The translations under genes were made by a program, and so were the position numbers. From Hysterium pulicare CBS 123377 (Eukaryota > Ascomycota > Dothideomycetes > Hysteriales > Hysteriaceae): 64,000 nucleotides of DNA. The number at the start of each line of letters is the position of its first letter. The first letter of the stretch is position 1. This document shows, in pieces, positions 43,840 through 54,313 of this stretch. The DNA lies in contig AJFK01000767.1 of NCBI GenBank assembly GCA_000467715.1, positions 1 through 64,000 of the forward strand, in the 5' to 3' direction. Below the pieces are notes generated by a model. The model was not told the origin of the DNA. It did no database searches and saw only the letters and a list, made by a program, of their open reading frames with translations.

Positions 43840-46299
43840 ATGGCTAGAAAAGCTGCCGAACCCGCTCAGAAGGGGAGTGTCATTCGAAATGGCGTCCGGA
43901 GTTCAGCCCGGATCCAGCAGCAGGCAGTTGAGGCGCAAGAACCACGACGCAATCCCACGCGTTCTACCCGCCCAGCGGTTCAGCCGCAGAACGTTCAGCC
44001 TGGAGCGGTCCCCGTAGCTCCCGGCCGTCGTATTGCGAACCCCACAGGACCTCGTCGAGGCCCTGGTCGACCAGCTCAGACGGTGAACGCCGTAACACAG
44101 CATGTCGCCAACCCCGAGCAAGGCAAACGAAAGCGGCCCAATACAAGGCAGCAGGCGAAAGAGGAGAACCTGGCTAGACAGCATGTTGAAGAGCAGGAAG
44201 AAGAATCCGAGGAGGGGCGGGAAGAAGAGCGGGAAGAATTCGAGCCACCTGTGAAGAAAGCAAAAGCCAAGCACGAGACGAAGGAAACGAAAGGAACGAT
44301 GGGAAAGAAGAAGGCCCCTCCAAAGACGAAAGGCAAAGGAGTCAAGAAGACCACAGTGGCCAACAATACTGAAGGCTCTGAGGAAGCCGAGGAGCCCAAA
44401 GTGGCCAAGGCGAGAAAGCAGAATGAGGATACTAAGGAGATCAAGAAGGGTAGAAAGGGCAAGGGGGCCAAGAAAGGAAAACAGACCCAGGAGAATGAGC
44501 GCGGTGGCCCTTTTGAAGATCTAGTCACTCAAGAGCAACTGGATCGTGCAAGGTCTGCAATTGTGGAGGTTGTCATACCACCACGTACCCCTCTGCCAGC
44601 GGAGGCTCAGTCTGTTCTGATAGCTCCTCCTAACCACCAGCCATTCCATGCTGGGGAATCGACAGTGGCAGACGAAGATGTTTCTTACCAACTTGACATG
44701 GAGGCTATTGCAATTGGCCAGCGAATGGCCAGCGCCCAGGCTGCCGTCGAAGGTTCGGCCGTCGCTCCAGAGGTCATCCCGGCTCCACGAGAAGATGCAA
44801 CAAATGCTCCCAACCCTCGCCGATCCTCCACCATCGTAGATCTCACAGAAGGAGGGAGCAGCGAATCTTCTGCCGCTGCCAGTCCCAATAAGCCTGTCAT
44901 CGAGACTCCGGTGCGGGCGCCACAGACCTCACCAGTTCCGTTGCAGACAGGAGAGTTTACAAACTCAGTCGTGCGATGGATCGAGGGAGCTTTCGAGAAT
45001 GATCCGAACTATGGAGGCCGTGGGGTTACTCCTACTCATGACGCCGCATACACTCCAAGTGCCAACTCCGGTCTAAACATTAACAGAACAACCGAACAAG
45101 ATGCAACAGAAGCATCTCCGTCTTGGTCGGCATTATCTCGTGCCGCTGTCGAGGAAGGTTCCTCCATACTACGTCCACGACCAACCCTGGCAGCTCACGC
45201 ATCTCCCTCGCTACAGACTTCCACACCAGCCAGTGGGAATCATCCAGCTCCGACAGCGGCCTCTCCTAGACCAGTAGGATGGATTGATCGATTTCTTGGG
45301 CGGACATCGTCCACCCTTGCCACCCCTCCGCAACCTGCTACTTCTACCAAACCTCCAGTAACTCAGGAGTATAGTCCAGGCTGGCCCACGGAGACCTCCA
45401 TCACTGATAGCAACGCTGGGTCTCCCGCACCTGGTGCTCAAACTCAGCGTGCACCAACTCAGACTGGACAATATAGTCCTCCTGCATGGCCGACAGAAAC
45501 GTCCATAACGGATACCAATGCTGGTTCTTCAGCACGTGTCTCTGATGTAAAAGCAACACCTTCAGGTGGAGCTTCTACGCCTTCTACAATTGAAGCTAGA
45601 TTTGAAGCTTTAAGACGCAACTCAATCCAGCCAAGCAGAAGCGGAGTTCGAGGAAATGGCCAACCATGCACCCCAGTTCGCGAAGGTACTGTTCGTTTCG
45701 CAAGCAGCCCGCAGCCCAATCCAGCTGCGCAGGGAACGCCGACAGACTCGTGGACCACAGCGCAGAGCCATGCGTCTCCTCAACACACCTCCCCTTTCTC
45801 TCCACTAGGGTCGCCAGAAGCAACCTCAACTCCCTTCGTGCGAGCGCCTGTAAGCCCAACCTACAGTACGAAGCGCAAGCACGCTGGAGACGAGGAGAAG
45901 GAGCCCAGCGCTAAGAAGATAAAGGTGGACTCTATGCCTATTGCAAAGCCCTCTACCCGGGCTCGTGCTGCCGCATCCACCTCCGCACTACCTACCGAGA
46001 CCACCACAGCCCAGGCCCAGGCTACTACCTCTATTCCAGCGCCGAGCGGAAATCAACTTCCTTCTACAGCTCCTCTCCGCCCCTTAAGCTTTACTGCAGG
46101 CCCTGTAGACGAAGACGGGGACTCAGATATGAGCGATGCAGACGACACCGACGACAGCCTCTTCACAGGCTCCAGCCCGGTCAGCTCTCTGAGCCAATCC
46201 GAGTACGATCGTCTCATGGCACAGCACAGAGATGATGAGGACGAGGGTGAGTCTTTTTCCATGCTTAGCACGATCCTAGAAGACAGCGACGAAGAGTAG
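43840..46299 (+). CDS. Large disordered nuclear-type protein with AT-hook-like motif
   Basis: A single exon of 819 aa. Almost the whole protein is low in hydrophobic residues and rich in Ala, Pro, Ser, Thr, Lys and Glu. The N-terminus MARKAAEPAQK leads to RSSARI and RRNPTRSTR. GPRRGPGRPAQ near residue 75 resembles an AT-hook. A Lys/Glu-rich stretch (about residues 95-220) has many KKxKG words. A 21-residue segment around SPxWPTETSITD occurs twice (45361-45423 and 45457-45528). KRKHAGDEEKEPSAKKIKV is a likely bipartite nuclear signal. The end is acidic (DEDGDSDMSDADDTDDS). The family is unknown; a chromatin-associated role is an inference from composition. The gene at 63502 begins in a similar way. 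Confidence 0.78.
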   Translation: MARKAAEPAQKGSVIRNGVRSSARIQQQAVEAQEPRRNPTRSTRPAVQPQNVQPGAVPVAPGRRIANPTGPRRGPGRPAQTVNAVTQHVANPEQGKRKRPNTRQQAKEENLARQHVEEQEEESEEGREEEREEFEPPVKKAKAKHETKETKGTMGKKKAPPKTKGKGVKKTTVANNTEGSEEAEEPKVAKARKQNEDTKEIKKGRKGKGAKKGKQTQENERGGPFEDLVTQEQLDRARSAIVEVVIPPRTPLPAEAQSVLIAPPNHQPFHAGESTVADEDVSYQLDMEAIAIGQRMASAQAAVEGSAVAPEVIPAPREDATNAPNPRRSSTIVDLTEGGSSESSAAASPNKPVIETPVRAPQTSPVPLQTGEFTNSVVRWIEGAFENDPNYGGRGVTPTHDAAYTPSANSGLNINRTTEQDATEASPSWSALSRAAVEEGSSILRPRPTLAAHASPSLQTSTPASGNHPAPTAASPRPVGWIDRFLGRTSSTLATPPQPATSTKPPVTQEYSPGWPTETSITDSNAGSPAPGAQTQRAPTQTGQYSPPAWPTETSITDTNAGSSARVSDVKATPSGGASTPSTIEARFEALRRNSIQPSRSGVRGNGQPCTPVREGTVRFASSPQPNPAAQGTPTDSWTTAQSHASPQHTSPFSPLGSPEATSTPFVRAPVSPTYSTKRKHAGDEEKEPSAKKIKVDSMPIAKPSTRARAAASTSALPTETTTAQAQATTSIPAPSGNQLPSTAPLRPLSFTAGPVDEDGDSDMSDADDTDDSLFTGSSPVSSLSQSEYDRLMAQHRDDEDEGESFSMLSTILEDSDEE

Positions 46300-47388
46300 A
46301 GTAGAGGCTGATTCTATGCTAGGTGAGGAGCTCTGAGCCCTCTACCCTGAGACTGGAAAACGATTATTAAAAGTTATGTTTTATCTGGATTTTTAAGAGG
46401 ATTAGGATGATACTCCCTCTATAATAGTGCTTTTTTATGGATGCGAATGCTGGTTCTGCGAATGTTTTATGTATAGCTATCCCAAGTTAGCTTAGATGCA
46501 CGATCAGGCAAGTGGCGTTGGGATCACGACGACAACGGCTGGGGATGCACGATGATGAGCTCGACGGGTAGAATGGAGAGGTCGCGTGGTTTAAGGTTAG
46601 GTGGAACTGGGGAGGCTAGTTCTAAGTATTTTGGACTTCATCGGTTCTTAAGGGAATGGTGTGGTATGCTTAGCTTGGATGGCATTCTTGTTTCGTCTCT
46701 ACCTTCGTCGCATGGCGCTTATGAGATTTGGGTTGAGGACATCGTCGGGGTTTGGCTTGGTGGTTTGATGAGATTGTGCTTAGGATGAGAGTACTCTACA
46801 TTGACATTTGGTAGACTCTTATAAAAGATTTACATACAACTATAACTTCCCATGCGTGATACTTGTCATGACGATGGTGCGGGCTGCTTACAGCTTTTTC
46901 ACAGCCGTTCCTGTCGCGAAGATTAGGTAGCCTCAAGCTTTTTATTTAAGCCTCCTTTTCTAAACTCTAGAAAAAGCTTTAGATATTTTAAGCTCTTTTC
47001 TTTAGTACATAAAAGTAAAGTAAATGACTATAAGTAAAAGTCTACTCTATTCCATGCAGCAACATTCGTTCTATCCCCATCGCTGAGGCCAAACATTATA
47101 GGTCCTAGCCTGCCACCTCCAGAGACGGTGAGATGTAAAGATAGAAGTTGGTGAATACTCCATCATTCTAAGACGAAAGCTTGCTAAGAGTACATAGCAA
47201 TCACAAGTTATCACAAGCAATTAAGTGCAAGTTAGAAGGAGGAATAGATTTATGGTGCAATTGGTTTAGTTTCATACTAAGCTTGATTTTCCTATGCGCC
47301 TCCGCTATGCAGTAGAAAAGCCAATAGCAAAATGAGCGACAATCTCTGAAGCCGACAGTTGCCAACCCCCCGCTACCTCCCTACCGCA
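46300..47388. other. Convergent intergenic gap with an AT-rich tract
   Basis: It lies between the 3' ends of the disordered-protein gene and Med8. About 46920-47060 is strongly AT-rich and almost free of CpG, with many TTTAAG/AGCTTT words, unlike its neighbours. No open frame, terminal repeat or splice structure is seen. Confidence 0.5.
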
Positions 47389-48616
47389 TTACCGCCGATA
47401 CGCTGCCATACTCCGCGCTTCTTGCTCCTGGTCAAACTTCTTCTGAGCTAGCATTTGCCTCTGCTGAGCAGCATGGTCCACCGGCCGCGGAATACTCCCC
47501 GTACTCATGAACTGAAGCATGGTCGAAAGCGGGAGGCGAGGAGGTTCAGGCTCCTTCGAAGGCGCTGCATCAGACATTTGAGTATCTGTGTCAAGCTCGA
47601 TTTGCGTCGCTTCAGCTGCCGCTGCATCTGCATCTGCATCCTCCCCTTCTTCCTCGTATTCCTCTTCGCCATCTTCTTCGTCGCCTTCGTCGTCGGGCTT
47701 GAAGACATCACGGGCAATCAGATTCCCCGCTGCACCTGCCCAGTCCCATAACTCGCTTATGTCTTCTTCTTCTAGTCCTTTCCTTCCTTCCTCACCTCCC
47801 TCTCCCATAGCCATCTCCTCACCTTCTTGGCCTCTCTTTCCGTGCACACCAGGGATCTCCCACTCCTCCGGGACTTCACAGAACTGACTCGCATGCTTCA
47901 ATCCCTCGATAATCCAGTCCTCGACGTGTGGCGCCTGCTTCTTTCGCAGTAACGTGTCAAGCAGGATATTTTGGCTGCGAGCCGGGAAGTTTGGGAGCGG
48001 ATAAGGGTGTGCAGAGCGTAGGAAGTCGGAGCGGTCCGTTGTGGTTCTGAGGAGCCTGTTTAGGTTGTCTAGGAGGATGTTGGAGGATTTTTGTATGGAG
48101 GGCCTGGTGATATGTTAGGCGAAATTGTACGTAGAAAGAAAGTGCAGTAATAAGGATCAGGTTCATGATAGTATATAGCCGAGAGAGGAGATACTAAAGA
48201 AGAAGCGGGAGCAACGGTCATACCGCGATTTGAAGGTTATGTGATGTATGAGAAAGGACGCGCAGAGTAAATAGATGAGGACCTGGAAGTAGTAATGCCT
48301 GATCTGACTAAAATAAAACCGATAAGATATGCTTAGGAAATACGAAACATGACTAAGAAGATACAAGAACGACCTCAAAAAGAAGGCATGCTCAACATTT
48401 ATAAGAATGAAAACACAATTCTCGAACCGACGGCGCAAATGAATTAAGCACGATAATAAAGAATCTAAATCAAACTCACCAAGGCGGCAGATGCTCCTCT
48501 CTCAGCATCAACGACCTCTCAATCTCCCCCAATCCCTTCACCACACCCTGCAACCTCTGCCTTACTTGCTCCAGCGCCTGTCTGCCTTCCGCCGGTGATA
48601 TTTCTGATTCTTCCAT
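47389..48616 (-). CDS. MED8: Mediator complex subunit 8
   Basis: Exon 1 48616-48480 and exon 2 48103-47389 give 283 aa; the 376-nt intron (GTGAGT...CACCAG) is the longest in the window. The N-terminal helix EGRQALEQVRQRLQGVVKGL followed by LMLREEHLPPW and SIQKSSNILLDNLNRLL is the Med8 signature (PF10232): in yeast this region interacts with the Mediator head and TBP. The segment NFPARSQNILLDTLLRKK then VEDWIIEGLKHA is also typical. The C-terminal half is acidic and holds an Asp-Ala run from a GCATCT repeat, then ends with a basic Gln-rich helix. An ATG 15 codons upstream (48661) is in frame; I choose 48616 because the conserved helix begins soon after it. Confidence 0.85.
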
Positions 48617-49267
48617 CGTTGGCAAGACTGATCTCCAACAAAACCCACACTCTTCACTCAAGCAGGTAAGCGTGTCGAGATTGAAGCTCAGTTTGTGGCA
48701 GAAGATGGCGTTAAGTGCCTACTTCAAAGAGGAAAGGCGAGAGCGGATTGCTCTGTGGTGATGAGGGTTCCCGATGAATTGCAACGAGAGACTTGGCGCA
48801 TGCTCCGAATCAGCGCTTTCACTATCTAGCGTGCCTCATCTGTGCATCATCTAGTCCCTAAACGTCACTCCCTTTGTTTCTTCAACAAAGAATCTAGAGT
48901 CAAGATGTTACACCAAAAACTCAGCTTTCGACACTTTCTTGAAGAGTTGCTGGAATGAGTAGTAAATGGCTTCGGGAGAATGGGTACCATTCTTGAAGCA
49001 TAGCTGATTCACAAATAGGGCTGTGATCTAGCCTGAAAGAAGAATAGGCCGTACAATTATCAGCGGAATTCCTCTGCTATCCATAGAGCGTGTGCCACAA
49101 CGCAACTTTGGCAGTCAATGCGAATAGAGACGGTTCTGAATAAAAACTAACAACGGTGGCCTAAGTTATTCTGCTCTGTTAAAGCAGTCATCCATGAAGT
49201 TCTAATCTAGTCAGGCGAGCCAGGCCTCCAGCACCCCAAAAGATTTGACTTGCATCTCCTACTTAAC
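48617..49267. other. Intergenic between two minus-strand genes
   Basis: Promoter of Med8 and 3' flank of the hydrolase gene. No gene is supported. Confidence 0.5.
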
Positions 49268-50719
49268 CTACTCTAACCCATCATAAACCGCCTTCTCGAC
49301 AGCAAACCATCCCGGCACAACCTTTGGATCTCCAAAAGGTAGGACCTGACTTGCAATAATACCAGCCACTCCTCTCTCCCTATCAACCCACCAATATAGA
49401 TTCGCTATTCCAGCCCACCATGCACAGTTTTTACCTCTCCCAGTCACGCCTGGCGCTATAGTCAGGAAGAAGGAAAGACCCCAGCCTTGAGGCGGTTCGC
49501 CTTCTTGCGGGTACATTTCCGGTGCTGAGTTGGCGAGGAGGGGGTTTGCTGGTGGTGGATTTCCGCGAGCGAAGTTGGGTCTGTCGACATGTCAGCGAAG
49601 GAATGCAAAAGACGCATACTTATGGCGACGAGGAAAATGCACAGTGTGAGAAGCACTGAATAGGGGACATACTGGTCTGGTATTTGATTTTCCCACATCT
49701 TGTTGATTGTTTCCGGGGAGAGAATTTTGGCGCCGGTCGTGGGTGAAGTGCCATCATTTAGGACGGCTGCGAGGATTTCTATTTGTTTAAATGTCAGCAC
49801 TTTACGCAGGTTTTTGAAATATCCACGTAGCCGAGCAAATCCCACGAGACACGTACGAGCATAGTCAGTCGGTCTGGCAAACAATCCCCCACCGCCGGAA
49901 TTAAAGAGCTTGTCTTGTTCTTCCGATGTCCTGGCCTTCAATGGCGTCTCGCATATGCTGTCCCTTTCAGCTACCTTTCCATCCGCATCACGTTGATGCA
50001 GGGTCACCAATTGGCTTTGCATATCTTCGTCGGGGAAGAAAGTAATATGTTTGAGGCCCAGAGGTTCGAATATGTACTTTTTGAAATAGGCACCAAGTCT
50101 CATGCCCGTAGCGCGCTCTACTAAGACACCAGCCCAATCGATGTTGATCTGAAAGAAAGCTTAGTGTTATTGAAGTTCAATATGTAGTCGACATGGCAAG
50201 AGGACTTACACCGTATTCCCACCTTGACCCGGGCTGATTCACCAATGGAGAGTCAAACATGACCTTGGGATCGCAAAGGAACTCATCAATGCCCTGAACT
50301 CTCGGGTCTAAGAAGGAGTATGCAAAACCCGCAGTGTGAGCCAGCAACATCCGCAGAGTGATGTCCTTCTCTCTTTCCACATAATTCTGACCATCGGACA
50401 GAACCTTCTTCTCTTTGAGTTCTGGTGCAAGCTTTGCAACTTGTTCAGCGTCGTCCAAGTTTAGCTTCCCTTGCTCGACAAGTTGCATGCAGGCAATAGA
50501 AGTTACGAGCTTTGAACAGGAAGCGATCCAAAAGGCATTGTCTAGGGTCATTGGCTCTTTGGAGTTGATGCCACGAATTCCAGAGGTATGTGAAACCAGT
50601 GTTTTCCCCGATTTATCTAGAGCGAGAAAAACTAGGCCTGGTATGCCAGTAACAGGGTCTGACGTTAAGTCATCGAGGATGGACTTGACGTTCTGAACGC
50701 CTTGAGACGATAGAGGCAT
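49268..50719 (-). CDS. Serine beta-lactamase-like hydrolase (class C / LovD-EstB type), four exons
   Basis: Exons 50719-50210, 50148-49857, 49778-49673 and 49580-49268 give 406 aa, with introns of 61, 78 and 92 nt. The SxxK motif is in WIASCSKLVTS (Ser about residue 67, Lys three residues later), followed by LRMLLAHTAGF and PGSRWEYG, where the Tyr is in the place of the catalytic YxN/YxG element, and GWGLSFFL near the C-terminus in the place of the KTG/HxG loop. This is the beta-lactamase fold (PF00144) used by fungal esterases and acyltransferases such as LovD. No signal peptide is visible, so it is probably cytosolic. The substrate is unknown; no polyketide synthase or other biosynthetic partner is nearby in the window. 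Confidence 0.88.
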
Positions 50720-51322
50720 ATCGGCAATAATAGACTGAGAGGATTAGAAACCAGACAAAACTCAGCGTCAAGTTGGTAGGAAAGGATACACAATCAAAGT
50801 ATGAAGCAGTTCCCGCGAGCTGGATTTATTGCAAGGGAGCCGATGGCCGGATTTATAGCTACCGAGCCATAGCTTAGCTCACGCTTATTAGCCAGGCCAC
50901 ACCCCAAGCCCCGGCTGTCTTGTAACGGTGGTGGTTCCGAGAGATGCGAGTAAGCGGGTTGGATTGTGGATTGTTACCTACGTTCTGACTATACCCCGCA
51001 GTGGGGCATAGGTATGCAGCGGATCAGGAACCCCATCCGATGCCCTGCCCGGAGATAATAAGCACAAAGGCCCGCCGCTGACCTTGGCCCGACCTACTCA
51101 TTTTCCTAACTGACCCTGTTCAGTCTCAAGTTACCGCTTACTCAGTTGCGGAGCCCGAAAAGGACAATGGGTTGTGGAGCTCCCATGCGGATCTGTTCCG
51201 CTCGAAGTGCCTTTGCAGCGGAGCAAAACCCGGGCCTGATCACTGTTGGCCAAGCATTTTGAAAATTTAACCAGTCTTGACCCAGCATGTTTTGAATTCA
51301 ACAAGTCTTTTTCCCGCATCGC
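50720..51322. other. Intergenic between two minus-strand genes
   Basis: Promoter of the hydrolase gene and 3' flank of PIG-S. No gene is supported. Confidence 0.5.
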
Positions 51323-53114
51323 TCATTTCTTTCGTCTGGCCGAGAGGGCTTTCAGCTCTTTCAGTGCGGCCATGACCAGAGGCACAGCTACGGGTCCCAG
51401 CAAGGGCAGATACACGGCAACTTTGTGTTCGTCCGGGAAATACACTTGCCCGACCATAGATCGTTCGAAGAAGGCCTTTTCGGCCTCAGCCTCGGCAATT
51501 CGAGCATTTTTAAGTGCGCCTTGAAATTGTCCTTCACGGAGATCATTGCATGCTCGCTGCAGATGAATGATAGTCTGATCTACCGATTTGGCAACCGTAT
51601 CTGGAATTGAGATAGAGGGCAAGGCCTTCGTAAGCCGAGCCAACGCTCCTAGCGTCGATGATGCCGAGAAAAGAAGGGAAGCTGCTCGAACGCGTTCTAG
51701 CGTGGACAGCCTCAACGGGAGGGATGCGGGGGATTGAGGTAGTCCCAGTAAGGAGAAGAGCTGGGTTGAGAATGTAAGCATTGCTGGTCGAAGAGCATCC
51801 TTGGTGAGAGTGGTTGGCGTCGTAGGATTCTGCTCTGATCTCCCGAGATTAAGAATCTGAACACCGCCCCATTGCGGGATCAACCAGCTATTTCCTCCAT
51901 TCTCCTTCACAAGAAGTGGTGATTGGCTTTGATTTGGAACATAAAGAACAAAGTTAACGGTTGGGCCAATGCCGATGCTTGGGCTTAATGGCCATTCAGC
52001 AGCGTTAATAAAACCACTGAGATCTTCCTTGCGCAGTGTCCAAGCATTAAGTCTATCGTCAAATTCAGGTTGATGAATTGACGGAGAGAACGTCGCGTAG
52101 AGTTGAACCTGGGTATCGACTGTAAAGTTGCTAATTGATGATAGAGATTCGAGCAAGGGTGAGACATATTCCCGGAGCGCAGCCTCAATTTCCCACGCAG
52201 ACGGAGCAGCAGTTGGACTGAATAGGGAGAATGTTAGATGATACGTTGGCGCATATTTGAAGGCTCTCGTAGACTGCCGCTCCAGTTCTGCGGCTGTTTC
52301 AGGAGACAAGGACTTGATTTTTGAGTGGTGAGCAGTAGAAGTGGAGGAAAGCAGATAGGCGAGCTGAGCCTGCTCCTCGGCAAATAACTTTTGTAGCTCA
52401 TGCGCAATGAAAGTGGCCAGAGGAGATGATGTGGAAGAAGACGGAGGAATCTGGTTCGGTGTGTAGTAAACGTCTAAGGTAGGGGAATACGGCCGCAGTT
52501 CAGAACGTGGGGTTGGTCCAGTCTCAGCGGGTATCAGGTTGATGGATAAAGCAACGTCTTCATCGTTCGGACCATTACGATATCCATTTCCTGTATTATA
52601 GGTGGCACTTGAAAGGTCTTGGGAGGTATTGAAAGATGTAGGGGAATCGGAGAGCATGAGACGTAAATGATGAGCAGAGAACTCATTCAAGTCATCTAGA
52701 GCATGCTGTGTGGTTCGAAGGAGATGCTGAGCATCTTGAGCGGGCAGTATAGGTGCTTCTACAGCTACTCGTAGTGGAAAGACTGGACGACATGTCTATG
52801 CATGAAACTATTAGCAATATATTCATATTCATGCTTGGTGTTAGTACCTTTCCGTCAGCCCAATCCGTCATGACTTGCAATGGCAAATCTGCGCGGTATA
52901 TTGTCGTCGTCTTCCACCATACTGGCAGTCCGAGGAATATAACAACAGCCCAAAAAGAGAGGATTACGAGCCGCCGAGTCCATATGCTTTCTGTTGTTTC
53001 GGGTGGAGGCTGTTTCTTTGCAGATACCGCATCTATGACTTTGACAGAAGAGTCAGGAATATCGGGATTTGTTTTTGAGGCCGAGGACACGTTCGCATTA
53101 TCCCCCGAAGACAT
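51323..53114 (-). CDS. GPI17: GPI transamidase component PIG-S (GPI17)
   Basis: Exons 53114-52848 and 52795-51323, with a 52-nt phase-0 intron, give 579 aa. A single N-terminal membrane anchor (RLVILSFWAVVIFLGLPVWW, about residues 48-67) is followed directly by TTTIYRADLP, the strongly conserved start of the luminal PIG-S domain (PF10510). Most of the protein is luminal. A second hydrophobic helix (LPLLGPVAVPLVMAALKELK) ends the protein with a short basic tail, giving the two-TM topology of the family. PIG-S is a subunit of the ER complex that attaches GPI anchors to proteins. Length and topology are normal. Confidence 0.92.
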
Positions 53115-53161
53115 TGTTGACGTAGAATATTGACACGATGGCCTTCATAAACGTTCTAGCT

Positions 53162-53347
53162 TCAATGGAAGTCTTGGCAAGGACTTTGCTGACATAATCT
53201 TCTGAACTGCCTCTCCTGTAACAACTTTTCACGAGCGGTCTGTAAAGGAGGAGGATCTGGAGCGGGCTTTTGTGGAGGATAGGCTGGGGGATGTAGGGAA
53301 GGGTGATGATGGGTGGTCGGCGCAGGAAGGCGTGGCAGTCTTGTCAT
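53162..53347 (-). CDS. Short ORF 47 nt upstream of PIG-S, possible small protein or upstream ORF
   Basis: A 61-codon frame with ATG at 53347-53345, ending only 47 nt before the PIG-S start on the same strand, and 171 nt after the methyltransferase stop. The product is Pro- and His-rich for 35 residues, then a charged helix-like part (TAREKLLQERQFRRLCQQ) with a CQQSPC pair. This could be a separate small protein, an upstream ORF in the PIG-S leader that tunes translation, or chance. I see no acceptor that would fuse it to PIG-S. No family is recognised. Confidence 0.4.
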   Translation of the reverse strand: MTRLPRLPAPTTHHHPSLHPPAYPPQKPAPDPPPLQTAREKLLQERQFRRLCQQSPCQDFH

Positions 53348-53518
53348 TGAGTTGGATTTATTGGTAGTAAATTTGATATCCCCAATCTGATACCTGCTTA
53401 ATTACGATGTAATGGGTATAGAGCTGATGAATACAGCGAGATAGAATCGAAAAAGCTCCTGCAGCTCCGAAAGTTCAGAGCCTACCTTAGTTTTACGAAC
53501 CCTTCCTCCCCGGCATCT

Positions 53519-54313
53519 TCATTCCGGCACTAAAGCATACATCCTAACAGGAAACAACTCCTTTGGAAACCCCCTCTGCACCTCATTCATCACAATCTTC
53601 AGCCCCGCCTCCTTAAACAATTTCCGAAACTTATCATCTGTCCTCGTAACGCTGCTATCCTCCGGATCATAGAGATCCTTCCCCATCACATCCGTACTCA
53701 TGTTCTCCTTGACAATGATCCAAGACCCTAGCTGTTCACCCGGACTTGCACTTTGACTACCCCCAGGTCGAGCAAGCCCATCTCTACACCGTTGGAGATA
53801 CGCGACGAGTTGGCCATCTGTTAAATGGCCCAGACACCACTGATTCCAAATGAGATCATAAGCGCCAGATTCCGGTGTCCAGTCCTGCAGTGGCAGATTA
53901 ACAATCTTTCCCACCTCTCCACCTCCATTATCCAGTTGCTTCTCCCTCTCATCATAAGCAAGTGTAGCCAACTCATCCGTAAATTTCTTCACCGGTTCAA
54001 CTACATCCACTTTCCGCGCCACATTCACCAAAAAACCTCTCGTTATTCGACCAATGCCGGCGCCGCAATCCACAACCCTATCTAATTTCTGTAAGTCTCT
54101 TTTGGCTCCTGACCCGGCTTTTTCTCGCCCGCGTCGTACTTTTGTGAGGAAATTGGATGAGCCTTGCAGGTCTATGCGTGTGATGTGTGGGAAACCACCC
54201 AACATCCCGTTCACGGTTGAGGGAATGGAGTTCCAGTATTCCAGCGCGACGGACTGGTCTATTGACGCGTCGGGGTCGGAGGACGTGGGTGGAGGATCGA
54301 TGGTCATGTCCAT
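53519..54313 (-). CDS. Alpha-N-terminal protein methyltransferase (NTMT1/Tae1 family)
   Basis: A single exon of 264 aa. ALEYWNSIPSTVNGMLGGFP, then ITRIDLQGSSNFL, is the signature of the N-terminal methyltransferase family (PF05891). The SAM site is VVDCGAGIGRITRG, with the acidic end of strand 2 at VDVVEPVKKF. LIWNQWCLGHLTD and the later IIVKENM are the conserved core strands around the substrate pocket. A 14-residue insertion rich in Gly/Ser (GGSQSASPGEQLG) is longer than in yeast and human forms. The enzyme methylates the alpha-amino group of proteins that begin X-Pro-Lys/Arg after Met removal, for example ribosomal proteins. The gene is complete and divergent from the aldehyde dehydrogenase. 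Confidence 0.92.
   Translation of the reverse strand: MDMTIDPPPTSSDPDASIDQSVALEYWNSIPSTVNGMLGGFPHITRIDLQGSSNFLTKVRRGREKAGSGAKRDLQKLDRVVDCGAGIGRITRGFLVNVARKVDVVEPVKKFTDELATLAYDEREKQLDNGGGEVGKIVNLPLQDWTPESGAYDLIWNQWCLGHLTDGQLVAYLQRCRDGLARPGGSQSASPGEQLGSWIIVKENMSTDVMGKDLYDPEDSSVTRTDDKFRKLFKEAGLKIVMNEVQRGFPKELFPVRMYALVPE

Noticed and set aside
46552-46788. Plus-strand 78-codon frame in the convergent gap
   Set aside because: No motif, no splice partner and atypical composition; treated as chance.
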